Shown: positions 61,230 through 64,000 of the stretch, one piece after another
How the letters are laid out: the number at the start of each line of letters is the position of its first letter
How positions within the stretch are numbered: position 1 is the first letter of the stretch
Notes under the pieces: model-generated
The model's input: only the letters and a program-made list of their open reading frames with translations
What the model was told of the DNA's origin: nothing
Database searches by the model: none
Program-made: the position numbers and the translations under genes
Assembly (NCBI GenBank): GCA_965153355.1
Contig: OZ231126.1
Span: 111,724,001 to 111,788,000, forward strand
Reading direction: 5' to 3'
Source of the DNA: Flaccisagitta enflata
Taxonomy: Eukaryota; Chaetognatha; Sagittoidea; Aphragmophora
DNA length: 64,000 nt

Positions 61230-61403
61230 ATGGTTACTATGGTTGCATTTGAGAGGATGGTTGACGCCGCGGTAGAGTCTGGGTCCAAATATGGCATAAA
61301 TAGGAAGGACGTCACGTGGTATCTGTGTGCAGAACTTAAAGGATGGTTGTTACCTTCAAAAGAAAATTGGACTTATTTTGAAAAGAAATTGACAGCAAAT
61401 TAA
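61230..61403 (+). CDS. Short unrecognised ORF behind an acceptor-like site
   Basis: 57 residues (MVTMVAFERMVDAAVESGSK..., KDVTWYLCAELKGWLLP, ENWTYFEKKLTAN), globular in composition, with a stop at 61401. TTTATTCATTTCAG ends at 61220, ten bases upstream, so it may be a 3' exon of the gene group to the left. No family recognised. Confidence 0.35.
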   Translation: MVTMVAFERMVDAAVESGSKYGINRKDVTWYLCAELKGWLLPSKENWTYFEKKLTAN

Positions 61404-61454
61404 TATTGGTTGACCAAATCCTTGTACACTATGCATGGTTGTAAATTTGAGTGA

Positions 61455-61830
61455 GAGGAAGCAGGGCAGTGGCTCCGAAGGGGACAAATTTCTGTAGAAC
61501 ACGGGGGGGGGGGACTTTTGTTTATTCTTCTGTTATTCCATATGTCCATACCCCCAAGGTCATCACAGGGCTGGAATCTGCCCTTTTGAGCCTGAAATCT
61601 ACCCTCTCAGGCTTAATATATGCTTCCCAGGCCTAAACTCAGCTCTTTTAGGCTAGAAATCAGCCTTCCCAGGCCTACAATCAGTCCTCTCAGGCTTCAT
61701 ATCAGCCCCTTAGGACTTGATTCCCTTTGGGGCCGCTGCCCTGCTTCCCCCTACTCAAATTTATAATTATGTAAAGCAGGGCAATGGGTATTGCTGACCA
61801 CATATTGCCCTTGGGTGATTGGTTAAGGTT
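61455..61830 (+). repeat. Family-2 repeat, compact copy with inverted ends
   Basis: GGAAGCAGGGCAGTGGCTCC and GAAGGGGACAAATTTCTGTA (61457-61500) are the inverted counterpart of CTTAGGACTTGATTCCCTTT then GGGGCCGCTGCCCTGCTTCC (61709-61748). Between them are CTCAGGC minisatellite units. The right flank AAAGCAGGGCAATGGGTATT with ACCACATATTGCCCTTGGG matches 44280-44340. Confidence 0.8.
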
Positions 61831-62440
61831 TTTGGGCTCACAGCTCCTTCCCAAATGCCATCATAAATTATTAAAAGTCATTATGAGTCAAATCAACCTA
61901 GGTCATCTTAACTTATATATGTCCCGCACACAATTTATAGGTGTTGTCCTTGCTTCTGGTCAATATCACTAACCAAATTTGGGTACTTGGTACTCTTGCG
62001 TACACAAACAAAATGTCCCAATTCTCATTTTTTTATATTGAATATCTTATATCAATTAGGGTAGATCTGTTAAAAAATTTCAGAAGACTTCATATTCACA
62101 AAAAAAGAAAAAAAAACATTCATTGTTGGGTCTTTAAAATGACATTAACCCTGATTATCCACATCACTCCTGTCTCATGCATTACCCCCTTCACCCCTGC
62201 AAACAAGCAATGGGTTTCTCAATTATTTCATACTAAGCTTCTTTTTCTGCAGTACACTGTGCAGGTCCAACCTTGTCCTCTTATGGTAATGACTACAAGA
62301 ATACCCATAAACAATGACGTAAGTCATAGGATAGTTAAAGTGGTTATATGTATAGCAGTAGAGCAATTGAGCCATGAATGGTCTCTTTAGAGCCTCTGGA
62401 GTGTCCTCAATCACCAATTTCTCTCCTTTCTACTTGTATT
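61831..62440. other. No gene seen; type-A end remnant
   Basis: ATGTCCCGCACACAATTTAT then AGGTGTTGTCCTTG at 61919 is a decayed type-A end. The 62000-62390 frame has no recognisable content. Confidence 0.45.
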
Positions 62441-62442
62441 CC

Positions 62443-62525
62443 ATTTTTAGATGCGTCCAAGCATCTCTGTAAGAGGCTTTGTCCGTCTGTCTGTTGGTCC
62501 ATCCTTTGGTCCGTTGGTGAGCACG
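62443..62525 (+). repeat. Family-1 hairpin repeat, arms AGATGC/GCATCT
   Basis: TTTTTAGATGCGTCCAAGCA then TCTCTGTAAGAGGCTTTGTC and a GTCTGTCTGTTGGTCC tract. The arms AGATGC and GCATCT pair perfectly although both have drifted from the main sequence. Confidence 0.7.
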
Positions 62526-63011
62526 AGTCATATGTGGTGAGAACTGAAGGAAAACACGCAAAATTCTAAGTCATTGCATCATTCCACATGATTGATGCAA
62601 TATTGCATTATCTTAACAAGCTAAGCAGCATGTGGATGTATTGTTGTACCCCCGGGGTACTTGTTAATTTGTCCAATCATTATATGGCACTAGTGGTCTG
62701 CTAGGTTTGCAAAACATTTTTGCCCATGTACTAGTGCCATTTTCATTCAACAAAGCCCATCACCTTTGTGGATGCATCACTCATACAGATAAATAACTGG
62801 TTGAACATTCATTATGGTCAAGACAGCTTGGGAGTAAAAATTGAGTCAAATGAGTCCACTTTGACGCACACATGCAACTCAGATTTGTGGTTTTTGTTTT
62901 CACTTCATACACAATTGTCCATTGCTCCATTATTTTCAGATTCACCAACCTCTGATATGATTTGCCCCAACCAAATTTCCAATCCCATGGTATCTCTACA
63001 CCAAATACCTC
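62526..63011. other. No gene seen; possible decayed 3' part of the minus-strand gene
   Basis: ACTAGTGGTCTGCTAG and ATGTACTAGTGCCATTTTC flank a short stretch at 62690-62745. Minus-strand frames below 63011 have several stops. Confidence 0.35.
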
Positions 63012-63266
63012 CTAAATCACTCCGTTCATGTAATCCTGGTCATGTGTCACCATTACACCATCCACCATTCCATCCTGTGTTGCACTTCCAACCAAATTCT
63101 CCAAATCACCCTTCATGCCACTTTCCATCAACCCTTTTTCTGCCAAGATTAGTTTATGGTGGCTGCACCTTTTGCAGCTGCAGTTGCAACCATCATTGTC
63201 TATTTTAATGTTCATTTTGAAAACTTTGTCATCTTTGGCACAATAGTATCTGTAAATAAATTTCAC
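63012..63266 (-). CDS. Unrecognised Cys-headed small ORF, paralogue of the 59165 ORF
   Basis: 84-codon frame; the internal ATG at about 63215 gives 67 residues beginning MNIKIDNDGCNCSCKRCSHH. It contains KGLMESGMKGDLENLV and GMVDGVMVTHDQDYMNGV. These three blocks match, in order, the head and middle of the plus-strand ORF at 59165 and, for KGLMESGMK, the ORF at 57194. It is shorter than either and may be truncated by the TAG at its end. Upstream CATTGTGAAATTTATTTACAG is acceptor-like. Confidence 0.4.
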   Translation of the reverse strand: MKFIYRYYCAKDDKVFKMNIKIDNDGCNCSCKRCSHHKLILAEKGLMESGMKGDLENLVGSATQDGMVDGVMVTHDQDYMNGVI

Positions 63267-63495
63267 AATGGCACATATTGAATGAATATAAAAGAAAACA
63301 TTTCATCAAAAACAAATTCTAATTGTACAAACACCCAATGTACTGCAATTCATCATCTCCCAGGAATGTTACTATCATGGATGATGCCATCACCCAGATG
63401 TAAAGATAGAGGTAGGCCATACACAAGTTTATGTCCCAAATCTTGAGTTTCAAAAGATGATTGGATGTCAAATCACTGCACAATTCCAATTCTTG

Positions 63496-64000
63496 TTAAG
63501 TGTCAACAATGGGAGACATGAGATTTTGGGTGTTGCCTATTTGTTCGCCATTAATCTGAGCCTGACACATCATATCATTCTGCATTTTTTGGAGAGCTTC
63601 ATCACACTGCTTCTTCAAATGAGCCTCATTTTGTTTGTAGACATTCCCCAAAGAGTTCCTCTTTTCAACGTGTGCAAACGAGAGATAGAGGTTCAATACA
63701 CTGTGCTCAAATATGGCGGCCTTGACTGCCTCCAAAAAAATAAATGCATGGTTTTTGGATGATTCATCTTTTCCATATAAACCAATTTTGCATAGTTTTA
63801 ACTCGTGATTGGCAAAAATACGCACTTTTAAGTTGCCCACGGTTCCACGGCATTCATCAGCATAGATATTAATGTAGGCTGTAGTGCAGAAATCATAAAG
63901 GAGTGTTGCAACCCAGTAAATTAATTTCTTTGATTTCAATTCTATATTGAAAACAATGGTGAATTGCTGTGGAACATCACTCCATGGTTGATCAACATTT
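63496..64000 (-). CDS. Unrecognised ORF, runs off the right edge
   Basis: Open from the window edge to a stop at 63496 (about 167 codons visible; true start beyond 64000). Mixed beta-like and helical composition: FTIVFNIELKSKKLIYWVA, TVGNLKVRIFANHELKLCK, then EAHLKKQCDEALQKMQNDMM as a likely helix. No catalytic motif recognised. It lies upstream of the Cys-headed minus-strand ORF by about 230 bp. It could be a preceding exon or gene of the same unit. Confidence 0.45.
   Translation of the reverse strand, partial: NVDQPWSDVPQQFTIVFNIELKSKKLIYWVATLLYDFCTTAYINIYADECRGTVGNLKVRIFANHELKLCKIGLYGKDESSKNHAFIFLEAVKAAIFEHSVLNLYLSFAHVEKRNSLGNVYKQNEAHLKKQCDEALQKMQNDMMCQAQINGEQIGNTQNLMSPIVDT

Overview
The window is repeat-dominated nuclear DNA of an animal, most likely an invertebrate. 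The evidence is a Helentron-type rolling-circle transposon, decayed Gypsy and BEL/Pao-like retroelement pieces, pogo/Tigger-like ends, long CT/GT/GA/GAAA microsatellites and many minisatellites. No rRNA, tRNA, CRISPR, bacterial operon or confidently recognisable host gene was seen. The organism could not be narrowed further from sequence alone.

The backbone is one minus-strand Helitron/Helentron coding region between 43290 and 6191, now in pieces. Reading leftward they are: an SGNH-hydrolase-like ORF (43290-42505); after a single in-frame TGA, a basic coiled-coil ORF (42471 to about 40888); a stack of repeats (about 40889-39312); an ORF with a DUF6570-like Cys region and the Helitron N domain (39309-37744); a 27.0-kb insertion; and then the HUH motif, Rep tyrosines, PIF1-like helicase, an endonuclease/exonuclease/phosphatase domain and a C-terminal papain-like Cys/His domain (10720-6191).

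The 27-kb insertion (10723-37743) is the most striking object. It is bounded by two direct repeats of 313 bp that I read as identical. It is flanked by a 5-bp target duplication (CATGC), has a PBS-like TGGCGCCC directly after the left repeat and a G-rich tract directly before the right one. The two halves of the Helitron meet in frame at the duplicated site. This has the architecture of a recent LTR-retrotransposon insertion, yet the 26.4-kb interior has no intact gag-pol. It holds old antisense Gypsy and BEL-like debris, two satellites with units of 96 and 153 bp, many microsatellites, a pogo-like MITE, splice-site-like tandem repeats and many copies of a dispersed hairpin repeat family.

Two dispersed hairpin families occur inside and outside the insertion. 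Family 1 starts TTTTTAGTCGCGTGC..GCGACTCTA, followed by a GTCGG/GTCCG tract, a variable often minisatellite core, and one of three ends. Its hairpin arms change in a compensatory way between copies. Family 2 carries TTCTACAGGACTTCGTCCCC plus TTCGGGG and a CTCAGGCCTCAAATCAGCC minisatellite (1-3720, 44197-44340, 56700-56960, 61455-61830).

The right third (43.3-64 kb) holds long minisatellites, a 570-bp foldback, a 1.66-kb purine tract and, from 57.2 kb, a group of unrecognised ORFs on both strands. Several of these have a Cys-rich N-terminus and look mutually related.
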